Assembly (NCBI GenBank): GCA_001599755.1
Contig: BCHX01000002.1
Span: forward strand, 5,519,295 to 5,583,294
Source of the DNA: Gliomastix tumulicola
Taxonomy: Eukaryota > Ascomycota > Sordariomycetes > Hypocreales > Bionectriaceae
Length of the DNA: 64,000 nucleotides
Direction of reading: 5' to 3'
Shown: in pieces, positions 40,705-52,538 of the stretch
How positions within the stretch are numbered: the first letter of the stretch is position 1
How the letters are laid out: every line of letters begins with the position of its first letter
The notes under the pieces: model-generated
Database searches by the model: none
Told to the model about the DNA's origin: nothing
What the model saw: only the letters and a program-made list of their open reading frames with translations
Position numbers and translations under genes: made by a program

Positions 40705-43700
40705 CTAGTATCCATAACCGGTGGGCTGGGGAGCGAAGCCGTTTGGCTGGCCGTACGGCGCGGGCGACGCGCCTCCGGGTCCTGCCGTGATCATCAGACG
40801 ACCGCCGCCGAGGATCGGCGTGTTGTCCTCCGTCTTCTCCTGCTCCTTCTCCTTGGACTTGCGCGTCTCGTTGTCGGCCTTGAGCAGCGCAATCTCCTTG
40901 GTCTGCTGAGCGAGCATGTTGATCATGTAGGGCATCGTGAAATCGTTCAGGCCGTGGCGCCACGACAGCTCGAGGATAAGGTCGGGGCGGATCAGCTCGT
41001 TGCAGGCATACAGCATGCCCGTGTAGCACTCGCGGTGGCCGATGTCGACGAACTGAAGAAGGCAGGGTTAGCACGAGATCACAGTAGATAATAAGACGAG
41101 ATAGCAGACTTACGTATCGCAGGAGATCCTCCACAATATCGGTCTTACCCGATAGAGCGGCCGTCTCAATAGCATCCTTGTACAGCTTGTCCTGCTTGGA
41201 CAGGGCAATCGACTTCTCCCATCGCTTGTTCTTGCGGTAGATGTTGGCAGCGATCTGGCGGAAGAAGATCAGGTCGTGCTTCTCCAAGCGGGCGGCGAGC
41301 TCGACGGCGTCGTAGTTGTCGTAGTTCTGTACTGAATCGCGCAGCGTCTTGTAGTCCTCCTCCTCGATGAGCAGGTCGTTGACGGCCTCGTTCACGATGC
41401 GCTTGTTCTGCGACTGCACGTTGAGCAGGAACGGCTTGATCAGGGGCAGGTCATCGTTCTTCTGGAAGATCTTGACGACACGGTTGACATCGATGCGAGT
41501 AGTGAGGGCAGCCAGGAGGTCCGTGAGCAGCGAGGGGTGCTGCTCAACGTAGAACTTGAGAGCGCGGTAGTAGATTTCAAGGTTGGCAACCTTGACGACG
41601 ATCTCCTTGAACTGGGTGTGGTCCCAGGAGTTCTCGGGGCGCTCAATGACGGCAAGCGCGGCATTGTCGAACTCATCGTAGTGGTAGTAGCAGAAGACCA
41701 GCTCAGGCCACAGGTTTGCCTCCTCGCAGGCACGGATCATCTTGGGCATGTTCATTCTCGACCAGAAGATCTTGATGTGCTCCATAAGACGATCGGGGTG
41801 GTACTTGGAGAGGGCAATGCCAAGCTCGGTGAACATGCCCATGTGAGCACGCTCCAGACCCAGGCCCTGCTCGAGGAGGCTGATGAGCTCATCGAAGTAG
41901 CCGTTGCGCTCGTAGGCCTTGACAAGCTCCTGCAGCTGCTCAGCGTCGACGATCAGGTTGAGACCGCAGATCTGAGCCAGACGGAACTCCTTCTTGTCAA
42001 CGCAGGCATCGTGGACCTGCTTCCACACCTTGATGTTGTTGGCCTTGCGGGCACAGTCAACAGCAGCCTGGTAGTCGCCCAGGAAGACAAGAGTGGTGGC
42101 GAGCTTGGCCCAGTTGGAGATGCTGCTGTAGAAGATCTTAGCTGCCTCGTACAGACCCTCCTCGTACGCCTTGTCACCAGACTCCTCGATGTTGGCAACG
42201 TTGGTGGCTCGGAGGAAGTCCTCGAGCTCGGATAGCTGCTCTAGGCGGGCGTAGCTGAAGGCGAGAGCGGTGTCGATGGTGGGCTCGCGGAGGGTCTTGC
42301 GGGCCATGCGCAGGAACTTGACGAGGTCCTCGTTCTTACCAGCAGAGATGGCGATCTCGATGACCTCGGTGTAGTTCTTGGGGTCATCGGCCTTGATGTA
42401 CGACTCAATGGCGTCAGAGACGCGCAGACCGTCGAGCTGGGCCTTGGCAACACGGCTCCAGACCTCAGGGAGATCGACCTCCTCGGCGTAGGCCTGGGCG
42501 CGATCGATGCTGACGACATGCTCGACGAGCACCTCGACGGCGGCAGACTTGTTGTCAGCCTTCTTGTAGATCTCAAAGGCCTCCTCATAAAGACCGACCT
42601 CAATGCACGACGTGGCAATGTCATCGGCATTGTAGTTGTCCAGCTTGTGGATGTAGTCCATCACACGAGCCTTGTCGGCCTTGGCGGCGGTGAAGAGCAG
42701 AAGGTTCTGCAGGTTCTGGTTGTCGCTGAACGGCGAAGGCTCAAGGACAATCTTCTCAAGCAGCTCAATAAGCTCCAGCGGGAGATCGTTCTCCAGGAAG
42801 GCGGAGACGGCGACCGAGACCTTCGCAGGATCACTAGCCTCGGGAACGGCGGTAGCCGTGACCTGGTCGACAACAGAGCGGCGGTGGATGTTGCTCTCGC
42901 TAAGGACAAATCGCCAGAGCTCATTGTCGGAGCGCTCGAGGAGGTACCGGGCCTGAGCACGGTACATCGAGTTCTCGTTGGTGATGTTGACAAGCTCGAG
43001 GTCATTCTGGCCCTTGGAGTAGGCAATGTAGGCCAGGTTGGGGTCACGCTTCTCGCAGTACTTGCCGACAATCAGAGTGTCGTACTGGTCGTTCTCCTTG
43101 AGGAACTTCTCGGGTTCGTTGTTCGAGTCGATGTAGATCTTAGCGAGGGCGTTGTAGACAGCCTGCTGCTGGTTGCCAGCGTTGAGAGTAGCCTCGAGGA
43201 ACGGGAGGAGGAGCTTGAGTCGGTTGCGGGACTCGACCTCGGAGACGAGCTCGTCGATGTTGATCGACTGGGCGTTGACGGTCGTGAGAAGCTGCTTGAT
43301 GATCTTCTCGTCGCAATCGACATCTAGCAGGCCACCGACAACAGCTGGGGTCCTTCCGGGGTTGACGCGCTGCACGTACGACTCGATGGCCGAAAACTGC
43401 TGGTTCTGATAGAGGAACAGAATGAGGTCATGGACGAAGTTGAAGCGGTCGCAGACGATGATGAGAGGAAGCTGCTCAGGGAGACGGGCCTCCTTGAGGA
43501 AGTTCTTGACCTTCTCGGGGTTGTAGGCGTTGCTGTCACGGCAGATGCGCTCCACCTCATTGTACTGACCCATCTTAGTGGCAGCTTCAATGTACTTGAA
43601 GTGGACGTCGGCATCCTCGGAGAGGTTGACGATGCTTCCGAGGTAGTAGAACAGACCCTCGGCCGTCTTGTACTTCTCGAACAGGTCGATAAGGCGGACG

Positions 43701-45926
43701 GCGCCAAGGAGTTCCGAGTACTTGGTAGCGATGGTGACAACAGACTGAAGGTTCTGGCGAATGTTGTGCTTCATCATAGCGTCAAGCGAGTCGAGAGACT
43801 GCTCAACAGACAGCTTGCCGAAGAAGGTGGTGAGCCACTCGGCATTGAAGTTGGCATTGCCGGGGATATTGACGAGCACTCTCTTGATGGCCTCGGGATC
43901 CTCGTACAGCTCCAGAGCCTTCTGAGCGAGACCGGCCTGTTCGCAAAGATGGGCGATGCGAGGCTTGTCGAAATGTGTAAACAGCTCGTTGCCGAGGATG
44001 GCCTCGGCGACCTGAGGAGCGTGCATCAGGTTCATCTCCAGCAGGCGGGTCTGGAGACGAGCGTGCTCGGGTTTGTTGTCCTTGAGGGCGTCGAGGAGGA
44101 AGGCCGTGGCTTGCTGGATCATGCCCTGAGACTGGAAGATGTCGCAAACGCGCTCGAAGTCGACGAGGGGTCCCTGCTCACTGTTGGCGAGCGCAGTAGC
44201 GAACTCGGTGCCCTTGTCGGGGTTGACACGGATGATGTGCTGGAGAAGCTGCACGTAGTCAGGCTGGTAGCCAGTCTGAGCGGAGTAAGGCAGGATCTTG
44301 TCGAACTGTCCCGTCTCGGCGAATCCGGCAACGACCTTGTGAGGAACGTTGGCCTTCAAGTAGATGGTGAGGGCCATGTTGACGTCGTAGGGGCGGACCA
44401 TGTCGCCAAGCTGCTCAGAGTAGTCGAGCTTCTCCTCCTTGAGCCACTTCTCGAGAAGGTGCTTTCGGTTCTGGGCAAGGACGGGCTGAGCCAGCTCAAT
44501 GGTCTCGTGTCGGTTGAGAGAACCCTTGTCAAGGAGCATGCCAAAGTATTGCAGAGTGTAGGCCATCTGACCAGGCTGGGCCTGGAGACGCTTGAACTTC
44601 TCTATCGTCTCGGGCGTGCGCAGGAATCCACGGGGCGAGTTGGCGGCAATCTTGGCGGCTTCGGCATAGTTGCCGTTGTTGAAGAGCTGGTCGAACTGTC
44701 TGGCATAGAGATCATCGGCGCCGGGGAGGCCTGCTCGGGAGGCCATCTTGATGGCCATCTCGCTGTTGGCGGGGTTTTGGAGCAGGTAGGGGATAGCGTT
44801 GGTGTCGTCGACGGTCACGAAAAGAACCTGGCCCTTACGGTTAATTCCGACAATACCGGACGATTCGCTATCGGCGCATGTCGTGAAGATGGTGTCACTG
44901 GAGATGCGGTTCATGAAGATGCAGGTACCGGTCTCGAGATCATACAGGTGGATGAAGCCATACTTCGTCACCATGAAGATCACACCGTACTTCTGGGAAA
45001 TCTGGAGCGCGACGGGGAAGTCGTTGTTTGCCTCGGGAGGGAAGAAGACATCGACCGCCTTCTTCTGAAAGACGGGATTCGACTCGGCGTGATCGACTTC
45101 GACAATGTGCAGCTTGGCTCCGGTCGCCGTTCGCACGGCAAACGAGAACAGCTTTGTGTCCTGTGGGGCACCCTCGAGGCGCAGCGAGCCAAAGGCAGCT
45201 GCATGGCCCTCGATGGCCTGGCTGATGCCGCGGTCTTTCGAGTACAGCTGCATGGCGCCGACGATTCGGCCCTGCTGGGAGGAGATACCGACGACGACCA
45301 TCCACTTGCCGTCCTCGTTGACTCGGTAGTTGATGATTTGGGCGCCCTGTGCTTGCTGTTAGTGCGCGTCATTTCTGTGTGGGAGCAGGCAGGAAGGAGG
45401 ACATACACTCAGGTTGGCGTTGCGCTCAAACACCTTGACGGGCGCATCCTGGCCAGGCTCGTAAACGTCCCAGTGATAGACGCTCGTCGGGGTGATGAGG
45501 CCGATGGTGGTCTCGCTGATCCACTTCCAGAACTGTACATCCTCGTTCATCGTGCTCGACTTGAGCTTCTTCTTCTGCTCGAGGTCGAAGATCTGGAGGG
45601 TTCGGGACTGGGCCTTGAGGGCGATGATCTGGCGGCTCCAGTGCATGATGGCACTGTCGGCCTTGATCGGCCGTCGCGTAATGTTGTTGCCATTCTTGAG
45701 CTCGACAATGACGACCTCGGGTTGCGCGGCCTCGTTCTTCTTTTCTCTGATGCACACGTAATGGTCGGACTCGAGTGTCTGCGAGGATATTAGAGGATAC
45801 AAACGCGACGGGGCTTTGGGTGGGAGGAGAGGCACGTACGCAAGAGTTGAAGCCGATAGCTGTGGTGTCCACACCAGAATTGGCGAGCTGGACGAGCTCC
45901 GAGAACTTGATGGGTAACGGCGCCAT
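40705..45926 (-). CDS. CHC1: Clathrin heavy chain
   Basis: Exons 45840-45926, 45407-45778, 41114-45346 and 40705-41052; introns 60-61 nt, all phase 0. 1679 aa, the family length. The start MAPLPIKFSELVQLAN at 45926 aligns with known CHC N-termini. The terminal beta-propeller covers about residues 1-330 (TLESDHYVCIREK, MHWSRQIIALKA, HWDVYEPGQ); it is followed by linker and CHCR helical repeats to about 1600 (KLLLPFLEATLNAGNQQQAVYNALAKIYID). The C-terminal part includes the trimerisation region and a Gly/Pro-rich tail ending QPTGYGY. It forms the triskelion coat for endocytosis and Golgi sorting. Long antisense frames opposite it are codon-bias shadows. Confidence 0.96.
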
Positions 45927-46538
45927 GGCCAATTAAGCAGACGAGAGCTTGCTCGTGCTTGTATCGCCAGAAACGGGTCGGATGGAATCAATCGAGATGG
46001 GCAGCAGATTCGTGTGTTGCGATGCAGCTTCCATGCGCCACGCGGCGGACACCTGGCAAACAAGGTCGGCGGGCCACGAAAAGGAGAGAACGACGTCAGA
46101 GTACCTGAAGGTCGAAAAAGAAGCGCGTCGGGCGGCGAAGAAAAGCACAAAGGAGACGTAAAAAAGACTGACAGCGACGTGCTTGATGGTGACAAGCAAG
46201 GAGAGTCGTGTCTCGTAAGGTTGGGGTGATTAAGGTTGGTGAGGTTGTGATGAGGAAAGGAACTGGAAAGGAAAGAGTGCTCGAGAGCCGGTTTGGGCGC
46301 AGAAGCAAGCACAGGCAGGCGCAGGAACACCTGGCCAGGAAGGTGCTGCCAAGGAAACGAGGAAACTGCGGTGGGGCGGCAATCACGGGTCAATGATGTT
46401 CCGTTATCGATACGGATAAGGGGTATCTACTCCGTCTACAGCACGTGAAACAGGGTCTCGTCGAATCAGCGAGAGTCTTGGAGCTTGTTCCAAGGATTCA
46501 ATTAATTATCGCTGCCTACTACTACTTAAAGTAAGTAT
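45927..46538. other. Promoter region of the clathrin gene
   Basis: 612 nt between the clathrin ATG and the stop of the next minus-strand gene. AG-rich near the clathrin start; no separate gene seen. Confidence 0.6.
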
Positions 46539-48737
46539 TTATGCAGGCACAGCTTGCACGTCAAAGATACGGTTGCGCCACCCGTCCTGCTCATACTCGT
46601 ACACTTTCTGCGCTGCCACGCGTCCCTCCTCCTCCCAGATCCGCATCAAGCTGCCAGGCGCATACCTCCCTTTGAAGACTCCCGGACCAGTCGTGACGCC
46701 GATTCTAGCCTCCACGTCAGGATCTGGAGCCGGCGTCAGCCGTGCCGCCACAGCTTTGATGAACGTCCACAGATCGTCCGGGCTAGCGATGCGCGTGGCT
46801 CGCAGCCGTTCCCGTGCATAAAGCAATTCGCGATTCAGCGTCTGCAGGCCCTCGGCGATGGCGGCGGCAATCTTTGCCTCAAGCGCTCTCTTGACTATCG
46901 GCCGAATCAGGGGCTTGAGCAGCCACGCGATGCAGGCAAATTTCGACTTGGTGAGAGAGTAGTTGAGGTGATGGATGGTCACGCCCACACGGCGCAGCGA
47001 TACGATCTTGTCCATCCGATCCCGCCCAATCTCCAGATCAAGCGCAATGTCCAGGCCACGCTCGTCGAGATGAAAGCCGGCAAGTCCTTGGTCAACCAAC
47101 CTCAGGAGACCCGAGTGTAGGCGGAACCAGTACCCGAGGTCGTCCGCGGCGATGGACATGCCAGAGATCTGGAGTCTGACCAGCGACGTCACCGAAGACG
47201 TAGTTCTAAGCCGTGCTTTGCGCACCTCGATGTCGTTTCGCGTCGACACATTGAACTTGAAGGGGAAGAAGGAGCTCGCGTTGACTGTCTTTCCAGGCTC
47301 CAGGATGAGGTTCTCCAGCAGCAGATCGATGCCAGGTGTTGACACCTCGACTCGGGGAATGGGGATGTACTGGATCGCCTGCACCGCCATGGGGACAAAG
47401 ACGTTGATGGAGTCGGTAATGAGGTCGCTGTTGGTGTACGCGCCGGAGGGAGAGAGGGTCTTGATGATGCGTGATGACGTGTTGAGCAGCTTGTGGATGT
47501 CCTGGTCTCGAAGGACGGACTGCATTGCCGCGCGTGAGTGTACCAACAGCTGGTCGAGATGCTCTGACATTGACGACCGGGCGGTGAAATTTTGCGACTC
47601 TTTTCGCAGCTGCTGGAACTTGTCGCTGAGGTGCTCGAAGAAGTCGGGGTCGGAGAACATCTCCTGAACTAGCTTCGACAAATGCTGCACGAACTCGTCA
47701 AAGTTGGGATCTGTCTTCCCATCGTCGATGAGCGCGTTCAGCGACTCCTCCACCCCCTTCCACTCGTTTGCATCGCCGACGGATGTCAGAAGCAGCCAGA
47801 AGTTGTGCAGTGCCTTGTCAGCCTCCCGGTTGACGTTGACGTCGTCCTCCAATGCACTGGCCGTGTCGACAACGACGTGCGAGTAAGTCAGCATGTAGCG
47901 TTGGAGCAGCATCGACAGGGTTGAGACCGAGTCGGAATAATCAGGTCGCTTGCGCAGCCTGCCAACAGCCTTCTTGAGGCGTTGCGCAAGGGCATCGCCC
48001 TCGCTTCCCGAGATGTGCTCCACGACGCTCTGTTCTGCATCGTGAGCCACGTCGACAGCCCCCTTTGAGACTATGTTTGCCACGCCCTTAACGTCATCCT
48101 GAAGATCCTGCTTTGTAGGCGGTTCCGAGCTACCGTTGGCATCGACTGGGTGGTCTGGATCAAGCTGCTCGGCTGTCTGCTTCGACACATCTGCCAACGA
48201 GAAGGCCGTATCGCGAAAGACCTCCTTCCCCACGGTGCCGAGGTCGGAGAGAAAGACACGAAAGTCCGAATTGGTAAGCAGTAGTGAACCGACGGTGCGT
48301 AGACTTTGGTAGGCGGCCTGCGTATCGGCCTTGACCTTGACGCGTCCCGCACGTGCCGCTATGTCGGCGGTGTCGACGTGCAGTCTCGCCTTCGCAAGAC
48401 ACCAGATGAAGTCCTGGATCTGATCTCGTGAATTCTTGTGGTCCAGCAGATCGATGAACTGGGTGAGCCACAGCTTGGTACTGCGCACGAGGGTCCTGCC
48501 CGAGTCGCTGAGATCTGGTATGTCCGGATTGAGCACGTCGGCGGCCAGAAGAGTGCGCAGATGGATGATGACCTGCTCGTTTGATGGCATGTATCCATGC
48601 GACATGGCCCTCAGCATCTGGTAAGTGTGCAGCTTCTCGTGCAGACGCGTCTGCAGCGTCGTGTCGTCATTGTAGCGCGGGAGCAAGGGCTCGTGCTCGT
48701 CGTCATTGCGACTGCGGAATCCAAAGCAGGACAGCAT
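46539..48737 (-). CDS. HAM1-like / TULIP-type lipid-binding domain protein
   Basis: 732 aa, intronless, no signal peptide or membrane helix. The N-terminal two thirds are helical (LPRYNDDTTLQTRLHEKLHTYQMLRAMSHGYMPS start, typical of the HAM1-like N-terminal family). The C-terminal third (from about residue 440) has the amphipathic strand pattern of BPI/LBP-like TULIP domains: IPIPRVEVSTPGIDLLLENL, DDLGYWFRLHSG and the LRRVGVTIHHLNYSL segment. Such fungal proteins are predicted lipid binders or transfer proteins; no substrate is known. The call rests on sequence impression, not a profile search. Confidence 0.72.
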   Translation of the reverse strand: MLSCFGFRSRNDDEHEPLLPRYNDDTTLQTRLHEKLHTYQMLRAMSHGYMPSNEQVIIHLRTLLAADVLNPDIPDLSDSGRTLVRSTKLWLTQFIDLLDHKNSRDQIQDFIWCLAKARLHVDTADIAARAGRVKVKADTQAAYQSLRTVGSLLLTNSDFRVFLSDLGTVGKEVFRDTAFSLADVSKQTAEQLDPDHPVDANGSSEPPTKQDLQDDVKGVANIVSKGAVDVAHDAEQSVVEHISGSEGDALAQRLKKAVGRLRKRPDYSDSVSTLSMLLQRYMLTYSHVVVDTASALEDDVNVNREADKALHNFWLLLTSVGDANEWKGVEESLNALIDDGKTDPNFDEFVQHLSKLVQEMFSDPDFFEHLSDKFQQLRKESQNFTARSSMSEHLDQLLVHSRAAMQSVLRDQDIHKLLNTSSRIIKTLSPSGAYTNSDLITDSINVFVPMAVQAIQYIPIPRVEVSTPGIDLLLENLILEPGKTVNASSFFPFKFNVSTRNDIEVRKARLRTTSSVTSLVRLQISGMSIAADDLGYWFRLHSGLLRLVDQGLAGFHLDERGLDIALDLEIGRDRMDKIVSLRRVGVTIHHLNYSLTKSKFACIAWLLKPLIRPIVKRALEAKIAAAIAEGLQTLNRELLYARERLRATRIASPDDLWTFIKAVAARLTPAPDPDVEARIGVTTGPGVFKGRYAPGSLMRIWEEEGRVAAQKVYEYEQDGWRNRIFDVQAVPA

Positions 48738-49025
48738 TTTGCGATTCCTTTGAGAGCGCGATCATGAATATACAGGGAGGAAAAGATGAGCGGAGTAGGC
48801 GTATTTTATTTCATGTTGTTTTTAAGGAAGATGCACCTTGCTGATGGCTGGTGTTTTGTTTCGTGATGGTGACAGTGAGAGCTGAGGTAATGACGTCTAC
48901 GGCTAGTCACACTGTCCGGCCGGAGGATTTGCCCCGATCACCGTGTCTCACCCGTCACCACCTCGCATTTTACAGGCGCAATTTATAATTTCATGAAGCA
49001 CAACGGCGAATTCTATTTTGACGCA

Positions 49026-50018
49026 TCATCCGGCGTGCTTGCCAATCTTGGCCTCGATCTCTGCCACCTCCGCCATAACCTGCTTGATGTTGGTCTTGAC
49101 TGCCTCGCCGGGCGGCTCGTACGGATGCCTCGGTCGGAGCTTCTCCTCCGCGCCCGCGATGCCTGCAGCCTGTGCTGAGTAGGCCGACACGGCGTACTTT
49201 GTCGACGCGATGCCGCTCTTGCAGGGACTCTCTGCCAGCGCGGCCTTTTGCTGGAGGGCTGTTGCCTCCTCGTACTTGCCGTCCTTGTACAGCTTGTAGA
49301 TCTCGGACGCGACGCCCGGGAAGACGTTGGCAAAGGCGGCGATGGCGCCTGCGCTGCCCGCTGCGAGACCGCCGATCAGGAAGTCCGACTGCCCGCCGTA
49401 GGTCGAGAACTCGCTGGGCGGGTGCGTCGCGGCGAGCCGCGTGATCTTGCCGACGGAGCCACAGGTGAGCTTGACGCCCACGACGTTGGAGGAGCCGTCG
49501 CCGCGCTGGGCAGCGCTCTCGCGGACAATGGCCGTGATGGTGTCCGAGTCAATGTCCACGCCGTTGGTCACGCCGGGGAAGTTGTAGATGACGACGGGTA
49601 GGGGAGCCTCGGCAGCCACCTTGGCGAAGAAGCGCTTGACCGTGGCCATGGTCGTCGCCTTGCCAAAGTACGCAGGCGGGAGCACGAGGAGGTAGTTGGC
49701 GCCCGCCGCCGCCGCGTCCCGGGCCAGCTCGAGCGTCTGCTTAGTCGAGTGCGCGCCCACGCCGGCCATGAGCGGGAAGTTCGGTCCCACGGCAGCACGC
49801 GCAGCAGCGATCAGACTCGACCGCTCCTCGCGCGTGAGCAGAAACGCCTCCGAGTTGGTGCCCATGACGACGATGCCCGTCAGGCCCGACCCCGCAAGGT
49901 GGGCGAAGTACTTGGACTGCGACTCCAGGTCCACGTCGTCCGTCTCGTGGTTGAAGAAGGTGATGGCAGGGCACCAGACACCTGCCGGGGGAACGTGAGG
50001 AAACGACTGGGATCCCAT
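49026..50018 (-). CDS. DapA/DHDPS-superfamily class I aldolase
   Basis: 330 aa, intronless; start MGSQSFPHVPP at 50018 (the open frame continues upstream without family similarity). TIM-barrel class I aldolase features: GTNSEAFLLTREER (the GTxGE-type turn), catalytic Tyr in VVIYNFPGVTNG (near residue 145) and Schiff-base Lys in VVGVKLTCG (near 180). Fungal relatives include L-threo-3-deoxyhexulosonate aldolase of galacturonate breakdown (gaaC/LGA1) and 4-hydroxy-2-oxoglutarate aldolase. The neighbours do not include galacturonate reductase, so the substrate is open. 201 nt lie between its ATG and the upstream hydrolase stop. Confidence 0.85.
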   Translation of the reverse strand: MGSQSFPHVPPAGVWCPAITFFNHETDDVDLESQSKYFAHLAGSGLTGIVVMGTNSEAFLLTREERSSLIAAARAAVGPNFPLMAGVGAHSTKQTLELARDAAAAGANYLLVLPPAYFGKATTMATVKRFFAKVAAEAPLPVVIYNFPGVTNGVDIDSDTITAIVRESAAQRGDGSSNVVGVKLTCGSVGKITRLAATHPPSEFSTYGGQSDFLIGGLAAGSAGAIAAFANVFPGVASEIYKLYKDGKYEEATALQQKAALAESPCKSGIASTKYAVSAYSAQAAGIAGAEEKLRPRHPYEPPGEAVKTNIKQVMAEVAEIEAKIGKHAG

Positions 50019-50219
50019 TTTGACGCTTTGTAATTTTTTTTCCTTTTGCGAGAGGTTGGGGGGTGAAGACAACAAGAACACAGACGGAGGGACGAGACGG
50101 GCGCTGCTTATACGCGGGGCCGCCTCGGATGATACCCGAGCTGCTCCGACACCGGGACAGGATAAGGGTTCGAACGGTCGCATTTACACTGGGTTGCAAT
50201 ATCTACAGTCCCCTATCAT

Positions 50220-51022
50220 TCAAGATGCGAAAATTTCCTTCACGAGGTTCGTCATCAGGTCTGGCTGACTGGCTGGTGGTGCGTGGTCTGCCTTGATCTT
50301 GTGCACTGTTGGCTCCCGCCCACTCGACGTCTTGATCAGCTCGATCATGCTCGCCTGGAACTCGGGCGGGATAATTTGGTCGTGCTCGCACAGGATGTAG
50401 TGCACTTCCACGTCGTTGTATCCTGGGTACCGGAGTTTCTCCTGGAAGCTGAGCGCTGAGTGGACAGACATCTTCTGTGCCTCCTTGATAGCCAGTTCAT
50501 CTGGCAAGTCTGAGAAGGTGCGGCGACCAGTCGTTTCGATATCCAGTGTCATGATGTCTCCCTAGAAAGCATTAACACAGAGAAAAAAAGGCAACAAGGG
50601 CGATTATTGCTCGGTACCTCGACCTTGATGGAGTCTGGGAGGGTAGAGCCGAATGCCTCGAAGTTGGACGTCCCGACTGGGAGAATCACAGATGTCATGT
50701 ATATGACCTTCTTGACACCGGATTTCCCGACGGCCTGGCGCGCCTTATGAGAAAGAGTCTCCAGACTCTGAGTACCTGGGATACCGCCGTATGAGTGCGT
50801 GAGGATCACAACGTCCTCGCCGTCATCAAGGAGGCCTTCGACGACCCTTGTGATCTCGGTCGCATCGTCCGTCATTGTCTGAGCGGGCTTTCCCTCAGGG
50901 TAGCCGACAGACGGCAGATCGATCACGACGGAGTGAACGCCATGCTTGGATAAGTGCGCGACCCAGTCATCGTACAGAGCCACGGGGGCGAAGGAGCCGG
51001 GCACAATGGCGAGGATAGTCAT
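50220..51022 (-). CDS. Alpha/beta hydrolase
   Basis: Exons 50618-51022 and 50220-50561; 56-nt intron (GTACCG..TTCTAG). 248 aa. Strand-helix start MTILAIVPGSFAPVALY with the oxyanion-type PGSF, nucleophile elbow LTHSYGG (Ser near residue 75), acid in CEHDQIIP and His in ADHAPPASQP. It matches the small fungal family of secreted-looking or cytosolic hydrolases often annotated only as AB hydrolase; no signal peptide. Tandem with the aldolase and divergent from the NmrA-like gene. Substrate unknown. Confidence 0.85.
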
Positions 51023-51569
51023 GGTGATTCTGCTGGTGAACTATGATGGCCAGGACCGTGATCATCGGGGGCGAGGGGACTCGACTACTACTTATACAGA
51101 CTCACCGGCTCTCCTCCTCAACTTCCCATGCGGGGCTGCTCTTGGAATGTAAGCCCACGCCTCAACAGGGGCATCGTGCGATCGACCTCGGCCAACCAAC
51201 GTGCGGAGTTGCTAGGCCCAAGTCGGAATGCCTCTCAGACCCCTGCGGAGTAAGCCACAAAGTCCTCGTCGTATATGCGGTGCTCTAAGCAAGCTATGGC
51301 GGACTGAAATAAGGAGTGTCTGTCTCTTCCCGTCGTAGGATGTCCAAACCACTGGAGCTCTAGGGTAGTTATCCCCAGAGCCCTCGGAGTCTCGGAGCGG
51401 AGAGGCGGAATGCCACGGCGCTGGCTTCATGATGATATAATGATTAATGAATAATCAAGACTCCTCTTGCCTGGCGCACTACGACGGGTATAAAGCAGCC
51501 TCGTTTGCCAAGCCGTGCGTCATTGAGCCTACAACGCATTCGACAAGCATCAGAGACACACCCCCTGCA
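51023..51569. promoter_or_regulatory. Divergent promoter region, hydrolase / NmrA-like gene
   Basis: 547 nt between opposed start codons. A TATAAAG at 51489-51495 lies 75-80 nt before the NmrA-like ATG and is a good core-promoter candidate. Several in-frame upstream codons of the NmrA-like frame are probably leader. Confidence 0.5.
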
Positions 51570-52514
51570 ATGAAGACCATCGGCATATTCCCTGCGTCGG
51601 GTGGCCTCGGCGGCAGCACCTACACGCACCTCCTCGCCCAGACGCCGCACGACAAGGTCGTTCTCATCAGCCGCAACCCGTCCAAGATCCCCCCCGCATA
51701 CACAAAATCGGGCGTCACGCTCCGTCAGGCGTCCTACGAGTCGTCGCCCGCGGAGCTCGAGGCGGCGTTCCGCGGCGTGGACGTGCTCTTCCTCATCTCG
51801 TACCCGAGCCATGTCCGGCATTATCGCGTCCAGGTGCAGCTGCCGGCTCTCGACGCGGCTGTGAGTGCGGGGGTCAGGCATGTCTTCTACTCGTCGCTGG
51901 CGTTCGCCCTGCCTGAGAAGGACACGTCGCTTGCTGAGGTGATGCAGGCGCATCTGGTCATGGAGCGGAGGCTGGGCGAGATTGCGGCGGCGGATAGCAG
52001 TTTCACGTGGACTGCCATCAGAGAGGGACTGTATCATGAGTCGTTCCCTATCTACACTTCCTTCTGGACGCTTGAACACCCGTTTGACGAGATCTTGATC
52101 CCCCACGACGGATCTGGACCGGGCGTCAGCTGGGTCAAGAGGGATGAGCTGGGCGAAGCGAGCGCGAAGCTCATTGCCCGATATGCCGAGTCACCATCGT
52201 CGTTCCCCTGGGTCAACAAGTTGGTTCTTCTCACAGGCCCTAAGGAGTGGTCTCTAGGCGCCACAGTTCAAGTGCTTGGAGCTGCCGTGGGTAGAAACGT
52301 TAGTATTAGGAAGGTCGACATCAAGGAATGGCTGGCGCAGCCGCAGATCAAGAACTACTTCGGCACGGAGGAGAAGGCACGGACATGGGCCACGGCCTGG
52401 GACGCAATTCGGGCTGGGGAAACATCATACGTGAGTCCGACGCTCAAGGAGATTCTCAACAGGGAGCCGGAGCCACTAGAGGTTACTATTCAGGGCATGG
52501 TGAAGAACATGTGA
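51570..52514 (+). CDS. NmrA-like atypical short-chain dehydrogenase
   Basis: 314 aa. Start chosen at MKTIGIFPASGGLGGST (51570), because it opens the Rossmann strand and lies about 80 nt after a TATA box; the frame also has an ATG at 51447. It has the NAD(P)-binding turn PASGGLGGS, VVLISRNPSKI, AFRGVDVLFLIS and GVRHVFYSSLAFA, with no YxxxK. NmrA-like proteins bind NAD(P) and act as redox sensors or as reductases of phenolic or other small molecules. The stop lies 24 nt from that of the converging secreted-protein gene. Confidence 0.82.
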   Translation: MKTIGIFPASGGLGGSTYTHLLAQTPHDKVVLISRNPSKIPPAYTKSGVTLRQASYESSPAELEAAFRGVDVLFLISYPSHVRHYRVQVQLPALDAAVSAGVRHVFYSSLAFALPEKDTSLAEVMQAHLVMERRLGEIAAADSSFTWTAIREGLYHESFPIYTSFWTLEHPFDEILIPHDGSGPGVSWVKRDELGEASAKLIARYAESPSSFPWVNKLVLLTGPKEWSLGATVQVLGAAVGRNVSIRKVDIKEWLAQPQIKNYFGTEEKARTWATAWDAIRAGETSYVSPTLKEILNREPEPLEVTIQGMVKNM

Positions 52515-52538
52515 TATCCCGACGCTTAATATACAGGT

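Noticed and set aside
43430..45793. 787-codon plus-strand frame opposite clathrin heavy chain
   Set aside because: Mirror image of a highly biased gene; low-complexity LV/DG composition, and it runs across clathrin introns without splice logic.
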